A DNA stretch of 64,000 bases from Juglans regia (Eukaryota > Streptophyta > Magnoliopsida > Fagales > Juglandaceae), in the NCBI RefSeq assembly GCF_001411555.2, contig NC_049903.1:26548270-26612269 (forward strand), given 5' to 3'. Below are positions 1 to 9,258 of the stretch, piece by piece. Each line of letters begins with the position of its first letter. Within the stretch, counting starts at the first letter, position 1. Under the pieces are notes generated by a model. It ran no database searches, was not told where the DNA came from, and worked only from the letters and a program-made list of their open reading frames with translations. Both the position numbers and the translations under genes were made by a program.

Positions 1-190
1 CCAAGCCATTCCTACAACACGTTGCCACCAATGTCATACAAGAAGAAGAATGCCTCGTGCTGATTGGGGTCGAACGTTTTTATATTGGCCTCACTTGATA
101 AAAGGGAAGCAGAATTGGGCGTATCATGTGTGGCGTCCTCGAGTTGGTTGGCCAGCTGATCATGTGTTCTCCGATGCAACATATATTCTT

Positions 191-370
191 TATGTGAGAT
201 CTAGTGAATTGATATTCTTTGTGTGAGATTTAATGATTTGAAATATCTCTATAAGAACTGATAATTTGAAACATTTCTATGGGAGATTGGATGATCTGAA
301 ATATCTCTGTGTAAGATCGGATGATTGAAAATATCTCTGTGTGAGATTGGATGATTCTATGTGTTAAATT
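191..370. repeat. Six 30-bp tandem units
   Basis: Six consecutive units of exactly 30 bases start at 191, 221, 251, 281, 311 and 341. The shared core reads roughly GTGAGATTGGATGATTTGAA followed by ATATCTCT. Units differ from each other at several positions, so the array is old. No coding role is visible. Confidence 0.8.
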
Positions 371-412
371 TCATATGTTAAAATACAATGAGTTTTACAT
401 GCTCGAGAAGAA

Positions 413-578
413 GGTGATTCCTCACCTCAACGATATGTATATATGTACACTTGAGTTTTACACATAGATAAATTCCCGAGATGGTGATTCCTCGTTATGC
501 ATATATACTTGCGTTTTACTCAGAGGGTGATTCCTCACCAAGAGTACCCATGGTCTGCTTAGATGATGATTCCTCATC
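413..578. repeat. Four copies of a GGTGATTCCTCACC hairpin cassette
   Basis: The motif GGTGATTCCTCACC occurs at 413-426 and 526-539, a partial form at 483-494, and a variant GATGATTCCTCATC at 565-578. The arms GGTGA and TCACC are complementary around a four-base loop. In the last copy both arms carry matching changes, so pairing is kept. Spacing between copies is irregular (about 40-70 bases). Confidence 0.65.
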
Positions 579-1115
579 ATGCACAACACACGTGTTCATG
601 ATTCTTTTTACATGAAACTGTGCATTACATCATCACGTACATTGTCTCTCATTAACAGTCTTGTCATAGCTGTTTAACTTATCTATAGTTTTATTTATCG
701 AAACTGTAGACTTTAATGTAGAGGTAGATCCAAGAAAGATACCTAAGGAAGAAAGACCAATTCTGCCTGAGCAAGACACAGAGTCATGTCTCCATTAATA
801 GAGATTTTGTTGTTCCATTGGATTTGTATTACTTAGTTTGGCGACAAACTATGTTCGATTTGTCGTATTTGGATTTATGTAACAAACAATTGGGTCTGTG
901 TATTAGTTTGGGAATGAAGTGACACATGGATATTTGGGTATTTATCGAATGATTCTATTTACAGTTTAAACTCTAGTACAAATAGCACTTAACCTTTACT
1001 TATTCCGTTGCGGTTTAAACGACCATTCACTCACACGTGCACTTCCTTATAACCATTGCATGTCTAATCTCGACCTAAATCTTCTGTGTTGCCAATTGGT
1101 TAGCAGCCATGGCAC

Positions 1116-1931
1116 TAGGATTGTAATCGGTCCGTTTTGGTCCGGTTTTATACATTTTTTAGAATCGAACTAGTATACATCGGTTTTGAAAATTTAAGAA
1201 CCGATACTAAACCGATTTACTACCAAAATCGAAACTTCCAGTTTTCCGGCTTCTATCCGGTCCGGTCCCATTTTTTCGGTTTTACAAATTATTTATGTTA
1301 GTAATCGTATTATGTTTACATATATTAAACTATTAGTCTATCTATATCATAGTATAAGCATATTATTTTATAATAATTAACACATACTAGTATAGTATTG
1401 AATTTAACTATAATCTATATAAGTTCTAGACTTTTTATATGAGTATATATAATCAAATGTGTAAAAATATATTTATAAAAAGAACATATATATATTATAA
1501 TTTATTATGCCAAAATGTATTTATCATTGATATATATATTAAAAGTAAGTTTATAATAATAACTTAATATTAATGTTTATATTTAAGATTAAAATTTTAT
1601 GTTATATCATATGTGATATTAATTTTATGTTATAAGATTAACAGACTTGAATAATAAGATTAGAATTTCATGTTATATGAATTTTTAATTTAACATATAA
1701 TATATATAATATAATATAAAAAATTATAAATATATATATATATATATACCGGTCTGGTTCGGTTTAAATCAATTTTTAAAATATAAAAATAGGTACCGCA
1801 TTGGTTTAGGACCCGTTTTCGTTCTTAAGAACCGGTACTACAATGGACCACTTACAAACTGACCGAATCTATCGCTTCAATCCAGTCCGATCTGATTTAA
1901 CCGGTTTTTCAATTTTTTTCTTACACCCCTA
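1116..1931. mobile_element. hAT-type MITE
   Basis: An 816-bp A+T-rich block whose two ends carry repeated CGGTCCGGTTT-type motifs. The left end reads TAGGATTGTAATCGG and the right end, reverse complemented, TAGGGGTGTAAGAA, giving a short imperfect terminal inverted repeat. It is flanked by CATGGCAC (1108-1115) and CTTGGCAC (1932-1939), an 8-bp target duplication with one mismatch. Length of the duplication and the TAGGGGTGTAA-like end fit hAT elements. It has no coding capacity. Confidence 0.75.
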
Positions 1932-1974
1932 CTTGGCACCACAAATTCTCACTAGACCCTTTATCGAGGAATAA

Positions 1975-2185
1975 CTTTAAAAATATTATAAAGTTAAAAA
2001 ATTGTTTGAATATAAAATTTTAATATAATTTTTGTTTTGAAGTTTGTAAAAATTGTATTGATTTTCATGTCTTGTTTTGAAATTTGTAAAAGTTTTGTTG
2101 GTTTTAAGTTTGGATAATGATTAGATGAAAAAATTAAAAAATATTTTGTTTGTTAGTTATGTTTAAAGAGTTTTGTTATACATAA
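1975..2185. mobile_element. Degenerate A+T-rich MITE relic (GGGC/CATTTGG family)
   Basis: Sequence resembles the interior of the elements at 26082-26675 and 31700-32056: runs such as AAATATTATAAAGTTAAAAAATTG, then GTATTGATTTT and GTTTGGATAATGATTAGATGAAAAA. Termini are eroded, so limits are approximate. The remaining bases up to 2448 show nothing recognisable. Confidence 0.5.
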
Positions 2186-2448
2186 ACCAGTTTGTTAATA
2201 CATCACTTATAGTATGATCCATTATAATTTAAAAAGAATTAAAACATCAATATTTTTTAGCACAACGGATGTGGAAAAGTGGATATGGAAAGCTTCTATA
2301 TTAGCAATGTATTGAGTGTATATTATACTTATGAATAAATTTTAAATTAATAGGAAGAGCCTTGTTAATTTTTTGTGCAAGTTCCCATGGCTCAATTTAT
2401 TTTAAAAGTGGATCCACCAATGTCAAATGGATTTAGCCACAAGATAAT

Positions 2449-2495
2449 AATAATAATAAGTGCTGCTACAACTACTGACTAATATCATTGAAAAA
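2449..2495. repeat. Left part of tandem repeat copy 1, interrupted by the LINE
   Basis: An (AAT)n stretch followed by GTGCTGCTACAACTACTGAC. The same order, (AAT)n then GGTGCTGCTACACCTACCGAC, recurs at 8393-8425. The sequence resumes at 8190 after the LINE. Bases 2484-2495 (ATCATTGAAAAA) are the left target duplication of the LINE. Confidence 0.75.
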
Positions 2496-2611
2496 GAGGT
2501 CCTTCTCTCTCTCTCTCTCTCTGGGGAGAGCGTAAGGTGCTAGTAACCCTGCTTTGCTAGGGAGTTTAGTCTCTCAGCCTGCGGGAGTCTTAGTTTTTTA
2601 GGTGTAAGAGA

Positions 2612-4027
2612 ATGGAGGAAGAGGATTTATCTAAGAGATGGGAGAGATTGCATCTATCTCTAGAGGAAAACACGGTCTTCAAAGTGACAAACGAAGGAGA
2701 GACAGATAGGATTTCACGTTGGAAACATTGTATTGTAGGGGGGATTCTGACTGATAAGGGTATAAATAATGAAGCATTCCGTGTTACGATGTCCCGAGTA
2801 TGGAGATTGGAGGGTTGGGTGCAGTTCAAAGATTTGGGTAACCATACTTTCTTGATTGACTTCCAACATATGTCTGATAAAGAGAAAGTACTTGGAGGCA
2901 GACCTTGGTTTTTTGATCGAAATATTATGTCCCTACAAGAAGTGGATGAGAAAATGCCGCTGAGTGCAATCAGGTTTGATTTTGAACCATTCTGGGTACA
3001 GATGCATGTAATTCCGTTAGCAGCCATGACAGAGGAAGTTGGAAACCACCTGGGTTCGTCAATAGGTGAAGTGATTAGAGTGGATGTTGACTCAGAAGGT
3101 AGGGCCTGGGGTAAATGCATGAGGGTGAGAGTGGCAGTGAACCTGAATAAACCTTTGTTAAGGGGGAAGTGGTTGATGATGGATAACCAGAAGTTTTGGG
3201 TCTCATGCAAGTATGAGCGGCTTCAAAATATTTGCTTTACGTGTGGCATTTTATCGCATAAGGGTAAAAGGTGCAGTAAACAGAAAAGTGAATATGGAGT
3301 AGAGGAGCAACCATGTGAGCAGTTTGGTCCATGGATTCGGGCTCAACCTATGAACTCAAATATCTTCGATGTTCGAAAATATGGGGGTTCTAATAGTTCC
3401 AGAGAACAAAAGGGACGTTATAAGGAGGAGACGAATGAAGCAGGTGGAGGGAAAGACAAAGATGGTAAGGATTTGTCGGGAGGGGCTTCTCAAGAATCAT
3501 TTAAGGAGCATTTACCAGATACGGCTGTTGTTCTGCCTTGTAAAGTAAATGACAAAGGCACGGAAGAATTGGGAGTCAGTCAAAATTATGAGGAATTACT
3601 GAAGGGGAGGGAAACACGTATGAAAAACCAGGTCTCGGAGTCAGAGTCCCCAATCTGTTTGGAAAATCAGGTGAATTCAAAGCTGGTAGATTCCAATGAG
3701 GGTTTGTCCTTTATGGAAGTAGAAGCTGTCACGGCCTTAAATGAACTCTTGCCTAATACTGATTTATTCACTTTTAAGAGCAAGCAACTAAAAGACAAGA
3801 AGCCAGGAGTTGGGGATCAAAAGGACTCAGGGAATAATACCAAGAGAAGGGGGACCACGTGGAAAAGGAGGGCTAGAAAGGAACTTTCTCAGGCTTTAAA
3901 GCAAGAAGGGGTGATGACAAGAAAGAGGGGTAAAAGTGGCAAGAGTTTAGAAGGAGAAGTGGCATTACCCAGTAAAAAATCAAGGCGGGAGGGAGGCTGT
4001 TCAAAAGATAGTTTCGAACAGCCATGA
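2612..4027 (+). CDS. LINE ORF1: nucleic-acid-binding protein with DUF4283 and zinc knuckle
   Basis: A 471-residue protein with no internal stop. Residues about 30-190 form a DUF4283-type region. A CX2CX4HX4C knuckle follows at about residues 208-221 (CFTCGILSHKGKRC). The C-terminal half is hydrophilic and lysine-rich, typical of plant LINE ORF1 proteins, which are thought to bind element RNA and act as chaperones during reverse transcription. The start is the first ATG after the 5' leader. Its TGA stop (4025-4027) overlaps the ATG of the next frame in the sequence ATGA. Function is inferred from the family and from its place before the polymerase frame. Confidence 0.92.
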   Translation: MEEEDLSKRWERLHLSLEENTVFKVTNEGETDRISRWKHCIVGGILTDKGINNEAFRVTMSRVWRLEGWVQFKDLGNHTFLIDFQHMSDKEKVLGGRPWFFDRNIMSLQEVDEKMPLSAIRFDFEPFWVQMHVIPLAAMTEEVGNHLGSSIGEVIRVDVDSEGRAWGKCMRVRVAVNLNKPLLRGKWLMMDNQKFWVSCKYERLQNICFTCGILSHKGKRCSKQKSEYGVEEQPCEQFGPWIRAQPMNSNIFDVRKYGGSNSSREQKGRYKEETNEAGGGKDKDGKDLSGGASQESFKEHLPDTAVVLPCKVNDKGTEELGVSQNYEELLKGRETRMKNQVSESESPICLENQVNSKLVDSNEGLSFMEVEAVTALNELLPNTDLFTFKSKQLKDKKPGVGDQKDSGNNTKRRGTTWKRRARKELSQALKQEGVMTRKRGKSGKSLEGEVALPSKKSRREGGCSKDSFEQP

Positions 4028-7000
4028 TGGGCCTTAGCTGGAACTGTAGGGGGCTTGGGAACCCCCGTACAGTGAGAGAACTCCAATGGTTAGTTAAATA
4101 TAAGTGGCCCAATTTTGTGTTCTTAATGGAAACAAAGTGTGGAAAAAAGAAGGTGGAAGAGGTGAGAACTAAAGTGGGTTTTGATTGTAGCGTAGTAGTG
4201 GAAAGTAGAGGTTTGAGTGGGGGTTTAGTTTTCATGTGGCATAAGGAGGAGAACTTCACTCTTCAATCTTACTCTCAGAACCATATCTCGATGTTTTGGC
4301 AACAAGAACTAAGTGCTGAAAATGTTTTATTGACTGGTTTCTACGGTTTTCCAGATACAAACCATAGAAGTGAAAGTTGGAAGCTTATGAGATTATTGAA
4401 ACCTAGAGATGGGATGGCATGGCTCTGTTTTGGGGATTTTAATGAGATCATGCATTATCATGAGAAACAAGGGGGAGCTAGAAGACCCTATAAACAGCTG
4501 GAAGAATTTAGAAGTAGTGTTGACTTCTGTGGTTTGAGTGACCTGGGTTTTGAGGGCAATAAATATACTTGGTGCAATAATAGAGAAGGATCCCACTTTA
4601 CAAAAGAGAGACTTGACCGTGCCTTGGGTAATATGGAATTAACCAGGAAATTTTCAGACTGTAGCATTCAAACTTTTGCAGCCTATTCTTCTGACCACAA
4701 CCCTATCTATATGGGGTTAAGACTTGGAGAAAGAAGGTATGTCAGAGGAGGGGGACTTAGACAAAGGATCTTCAGATATGAAGCCTCTTGGAAACTCCAT
4801 AATGAGTGCTCCAGGATTGTTGCTAAATGCTGGACACCTCGAAGGCAGCAGAGTGGGTCTTATTTTCTGAATTCTCGGAGAAGCCTTGAGCTTTGTAAAG
4901 AAGCTCTGTTGAAATGGAGTAGAACCACCTTGAGTCAACACAAAAAAGAGACTCAAGCTAAGATGGAATAGTTGGCTAATCTGCAAGAGACAAATACTGG
5001 GTCCAGTATGGAGACTATTAAGGAGCTAAAGCTGGAAATTGACAAGTTTCTTGAGGAAGATAATGTGAGATGGAAGCAAAGAGCAAAGCAAGCTTGGCTC
5101 GAAGATGGTGATAGAAACTCAAAGTACTTCCACAAATGTGCAAACCAGAGAAGAAAAACAAATGAGATCAAGAACTTGGTGAGAGAGAATGGCAGCTTGA
5201 CGTGGGACATGGAGGAAATCTCTGAATGCTTTGGGCAGTATTTCAAGTCTATTTTCTTGTCTTCAAATCCAAATGGGATAGGGGAATGCCTTTCAAGAGT
5301 GGATAGAAAAGTGGATAGGGAGATGAATAGAATGCTGGAAATGAATTACACGACAGTGGATGTGAAGGAAGCTTTATTTCAAATGAACCTGATGGGATCA
5401 CCTGGACGTGATGGCTTTCCTGCAGATTTCTACCAAGTGCATTGGGATATAATTGGGGATAAAGTCACTAGAGGGGTACTTGAAGTGCTCAACTCAAAGG
5501 GGGACATTAGCAGCATTAATGACACATATATAGTGCTTATTCCCAAACTAAAAGGCCACAAAACAGTAAGGGATTACCGACCAATTTCACTATGCAATGT
5601 GTTATATAAAGTGGTGTCAAAAGTCCTAGCCAACAAACTTAAAAAGATTCTTCCTCAGATAATCTCTCCAACACAAAGCGCCTTTGTCCCTGGGAGGCTG
5701 ATTCTTGACAATGTGATTGTAGCGTTTGAAGCCATGCATTCCATGTCTATTAAAAGTAGAAGGCAGCAAGGTCATATGGCAATAAAGCTGGACATGAGCA
5801 AGGCATACGACCGGAAAGAATGGGATTTCTTGAGAGCTGGGATGGTGAAAATGGGTTTTAATGAGAGATGGATCAGGCTGGTGATGGGCTATGTGTCATC
5901 AGTTTCATACTCAATTCTTATCAATGGATCTCCCCAAGACTTCTTCAAACCTTCTAGAGGAATTAGACAAGGGGACCCATTGTCACCCTATTTGTTCATC
6001 TTGGTGGCAGAGGTACTCAGTAATCTCCTCAATCATGCTGAAAGGGTAAAGAGAATACATGGTTTTCCTATAGGCCGAGGCCAGATCATCATTAATCACT
6101 TGTTTTTTGCAGATGACAGTTTACTATTCTGTAGAGCAAAGGCAGAGGAGTGGGCCACCATCCACGATTTGCTTAGTCTTTATGAGAGGGCCTCGAGTCA
6201 GCAGCTAAACAAAGGTAAAACTGCTATTTATTTTAGTGCTAATACCCGAAAAGAAGCTAGAGATTTCATCTTGAGCATTGCTGGTACAAGAGCTACTTCA
6301 TGCTATGATAAGTATCTAGGCTTACCTGCTTTAGTGGGGAGATCAAAACATGATGCCTTTAAAAGCATTCTTGATAGAATGATAAGCAAGGTGAGTAATT
6401 GGAAGTCGAAATTCCTCTCTCAAGCAGGGAAGGAGATCCTCCTCAAAGCAGTGATACAAGCTCTTCCAACCTACTGCATGGGTGTTTTTAAGCTGCCAAA
6501 GTCCTTGTTGAAGGAAATTAATAAAGTGATGCACCAATTCTGGTGGGGCCAACAGGATAGGGAGAAAAAGTTGCATTGGGTTTCTTGGAATCTCATGGGA
6601 AAGGCTAAGGAAGCCGGTGGAATGGGTTTTAGAGAGTTTGAGAGCTTCAACTTAGCATTGTTGGCTAAGCAAGGCTGAAGGGTAATTCAATACCCTGACT
6701 CGTTGGCTTCACATGTTCTTAAGGCCAAATATTTTAGTAGCTCTAATTTCTGCCAGGCCAAGATGGGTGCAAGACCATCTCTCATATGGAGAAGTCTTTT
6801 GGCTGCTAAAAACCTCATAATTAAAGGATCTATTTGGATAATTGGAGATGGTAAGGAGACAAAAATCTGGAAGGATAGGTGGCTTCCTAAACCTTCCTCT
6901 TTCATGATCCATTGTCAAGGGCAAACTATAGATGAAGAAGCGAAAGTTGCTGATCTCATTAATGAAAACACGAAGCAATGGGATAGAGAGAAGATATTTA

Positions 7001-8139
7001 GCATGCTAGGTCCTTTAAATGCTGCCATAATCCAAAGAATTCCCGTGAGTTCTACAGGTGCAAAAGACGAGCTAATGTGGTTAGGCACAAAGGATGGAGG
7101 CTTTACAGTGAAAAGTGCATATCACCTTCAGAAGGAACTAATAGCAGAACAGAGGGGTCAGTCTTCTCGAGGATACCAAAACTTTAAAGAGTGCACTTGC
7201 TACTGGAAGTACAAGATTCCAAATGCTGTTAAGATTTTTGTGTGGAGAGCATGCTTAGAAGCTCTACCGACAAAAAATAACCTTTTCAAAAAGAAGAGAG
7301 TGGACTCTCCATTATGCCCAATATGCTACAGAGAAGATGAAACAGTTGCTCATGTGCTGTGGAACTGTGAATCAGCATTGGATGTGTGGTGCCAAGGGCC
7401 CATTGTGCTGCAAAAAAGTACGTTGAGGGCAGTAAGCTTCAAGGAGATTTTTGAACAGCTAAATGCCCAATGTGAAACAGAAACAATGGAACTTTTTGCT
7501 ATGACTGCAAGGGGAATTTGGCAGAGGAGGAATAAAAGTGTATTTGAAGGGTCCTTCTTGCATCCTAACCTAATATCCCAGAATGCGGCTCAACAGTTGG
7601 AAGAATATAAGGCTGCTCAGATTGGCTCTAACTCAACAACTAGAAGGAATCCTATTCAAGCTGTGATATGGAGTCCACCTCCTACGGGAATAATCAAGGT
7701 AAACTGGGATGCTGCACTGTGGGAAGATCAAGATAAACTGGGAATAGGCTTGGTAGCAAGAGATCATGAAGGTAGAATTATAACTTCTAAAAAGGTGGCT
7801 AAGGCTGGTTGTGTGATACCATTACTGGCTGAGGCAATAGGAGCCTATCAAGTTGTCAAATTGGCATCCGAAATGAACCTGGAATCCGTGATCTTTGAAG
7901 GAGACTCTCTTCAGGTTGTTCAAGCAATAAATCTGCACAAAGAGAGATGGGACAGCGTGGGACTGGTGCTTGATGATACCAGAATGTTATTAGCTCAAGT
8001 AGTACATTGGCAATTTAACTTTGTTAAAAGAAATGGAAATGAATTAGCCCACTGTCTTGCAAAGAAAGCTTTAGAACTCACGGTGGAAACTTTCGAAATG
8101 GTTGTTATTCTCAACTGTAATGAAATACCTCCTATGTAA
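4024..8139 (+). pseudogene. LINE ORF2: endonuclease, reverse transcriptase, RNase H, with two in-frame stops
   Basis: One continuous frame of about 1371 codons broken only by TAG at 4969-4971 and TGA at 6676-6678. Both can be explained by single changes; the second replaces the Trp expected after KQG in this family. The apurinic-type endonuclease shows WNCRG, MET, GDFNEI and SDHNP motifs. The reverse transcriptase shows LDMSKAYDR, IRQGDPLSPYLF and FADD. A zf-RVT domain (CPICYREDETVAHVLWNC) follows, then RNase H with NWDAA, LAEA, EGDS and the closing NGNELAH. The enzyme would nick the target and copy the RNA from the 3' end. The stops make this copy defective unless read through. The ATGA overlap with ORF1 suggests coupled re-initiation. 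Confidence 0.93.
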
Positions 8140-8189
8140 TTGAGATGAATGCAATTGTTCCTTTTAAAAAAAAAAAAAAAAAAAAAAAC

Positions 8190-8397
8190 ATCATCGAAAA
8201 AACTCACAAAACGTGTAATTTTTTTTCTTTTTTAATTTTTTATAAATATTTTCTTAAACCCATTACTCATTTAAAAGAAAATAAAATCACAAATTCATGG
8301 AAATGCACTTTCTTAATCATTAAAATAAAAAATATATATAGAAAGAAGACAATCGGTAGGTATAAACTACCCGATGAGAATATTATTTTTAATAATA
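8190..8397. repeat. Tandem A+T-rich repeat, copy 1 (right part)
   Basis: This continues the unit that starts at 2449. It runs through AATTTTTTTTC, CATTTAAAAGAAAA, AATCATTAAAATA and AGAAAGAAGACAATCGGTAGGTATAAACTA, then an (AAT)n spacer. The same order of motifs recurs in copy 2. The ends carry an imperfect inverted match (ACCGACCAAC versus CAATCGGTTGGTA), so the unit may itself be a MITE that was tandemly duplicated. Confidence 0.7.
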
Positions 8398-8634
8398 ATA
8401 ATAACAAGGTGCTGCTACACCTACCGACCAACATCATCTAAAAAATTCATAGAATGTGCAAATTTTTTTCCTTTTTTGATTTTTTAAAATATTTTTTTAA
8501 ACCCCTTAATCATTTAAAAGAAAAAAAAAATCACCAATTCATGAAAATACACCTTTTTTAATCATTAATATATATATATATATATAATATATATATATAT
8601 ATATAGAAAGAAGACAATCGGTTGGTATAAACTA
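8398..8634. repeat. Tandem A+T-rich repeat, copy 2, interrupted by the MULE
   Basis: Parallels copy 1 motif by motif, with an expanded (AT)n run at about 8569-8605. It breaks after TATAAACTA (8626-8634), the left 9-bp duplication of the MULE, and resumes at 14001 with TATAAACTCCCCAATAAGAAT, which matches copy 1 at 8366 onward (TATAAACTACCCGATGAGAAT). Confidence 0.8.
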
Positions 8635-8958
8635 TAAGAGAAATTATACTTACAATTATCCCTTGAGTAATCCCATGCAACCGGCGCCACTTTTCATGAA
8701 AAATTTTATTTTTTTAACATTTCCGTCTCGTCTTCTTATCATTTCGTTCCCTCTCTGTTTCTCTATCAATTTTTTTGACCTTCTTTTTCCTCCCTCTACA
8801 TTTTCAGCACTTGAGCTTTTGAGAGTTGAGCCATGCGCATTGTCTCCACTACATCTTTTTTTAACTTTTCCATGCCTCTTCTTGAAAAGCTTCTCGTCTA
8901 GCCTTCCCAACCTCTACTATGGCTAATGTTGGGAGGGAATCCAGAAGTTTCTGTGCTC
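8635..8958 (+). repeat. Left terminal inverted repeat of the MULE
   Basis: Begins TAAGAGAAATTATACTTACA and continues with CCTTGAGTAATCCCATGCAACC. Its remainder, from TTTTTTTAACATTTCCGTCTCG to GGGAGGGAATCCAGAAGTTTC, is matched in reverse complement by 13500-13800 almost base for base. Apparent open frames on both strands here are shadows of the inverted repeat, not genes. Confidence 0.85.
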
Positions 8959-9258
8959 TTGATAATCCACCGACTCACCTCACCGTACGTAACTTCTAGA
9001 AATCACCCGAAGACACCAACCTTCCATCCCCCTTCCAAAATACATTCTCCTGCGAGCCAATTCAGCAGCAGTGCGAGTGTATTGCATTATATCGGTTAAC
9101 GTCCTCTTTGGTTTTTGCTTTGTCCAGACAAATTCACAAGCACTAGTGCAATGGCTGAAGACGGCGCCGTCATGGTCTACAACAGCAATGCCATCACTGA
9201 CTCCAAGAAGAACCCATTTTCACTCAAAGCTGGACTAACCCAGATGCTACACGTCGAG

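Larger units (their letters stand above)
1..1115. other. Unassigned sequence with tandem repeats, possibly part of an LTR
   Basis: No gene is recognised here. A frame on + is open from base 2 to about 229 (near 75 residues, with a CxxC pair near its start) but matches no family I know. The middle holds the two repeat arrays listed separately. The combination of short tandem arrays and otherwise non-coding sequence resembles the interior of the long LTR-like elements elsewhere in the window, but no terminus is visible, so this is only a suggestion. Confidence 0.3.
2496..8188 (+). mobile_element. Full-length L1-type LINE, nearly intact
   Basis: A 5.7-kb non-LTR retrotransposon with a CT-rich 5' leader, two reading frames (2612-4027 and 4024-8139) and a 3' tail of about 23 A residues (8166-8188). 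It is flanked by ATCATTGAAAAA (2484-2495) and ATCATCGAAAAA (8190-8201), a 12-bp target duplication with one difference. The long pure poly(A), intact ORF1 and only two stop codons in ORF2 point to recent insertion. Encoded domains in order are DUF4283, CCHC knuckle, endonuclease, reverse transcriptase, zf-RVT and RNase H, the usual layout of plant L1-clade elements. Confidence 0.95.

Noticed and set aside
1..230. Open frame from base 2 with a CxxC pair as a truncated zinc-finger gene
   Set aside because: No further conserved residues, no homologous context, and a tandem repeat begins before the stop codon.
2590..3210. Long open frame on - opposite LINE ORF1
   Set aside because: It is the complement of a real coding frame with known domains and shows no family features of its own.
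8656..8926. Open frames on both strands near the left MULE end, and a matching one at 13583-13798
   Set aside because: They are the two arms of the terminal inverted repeat read in different directions; similarity to each other reflects the repeat, not a protein family.
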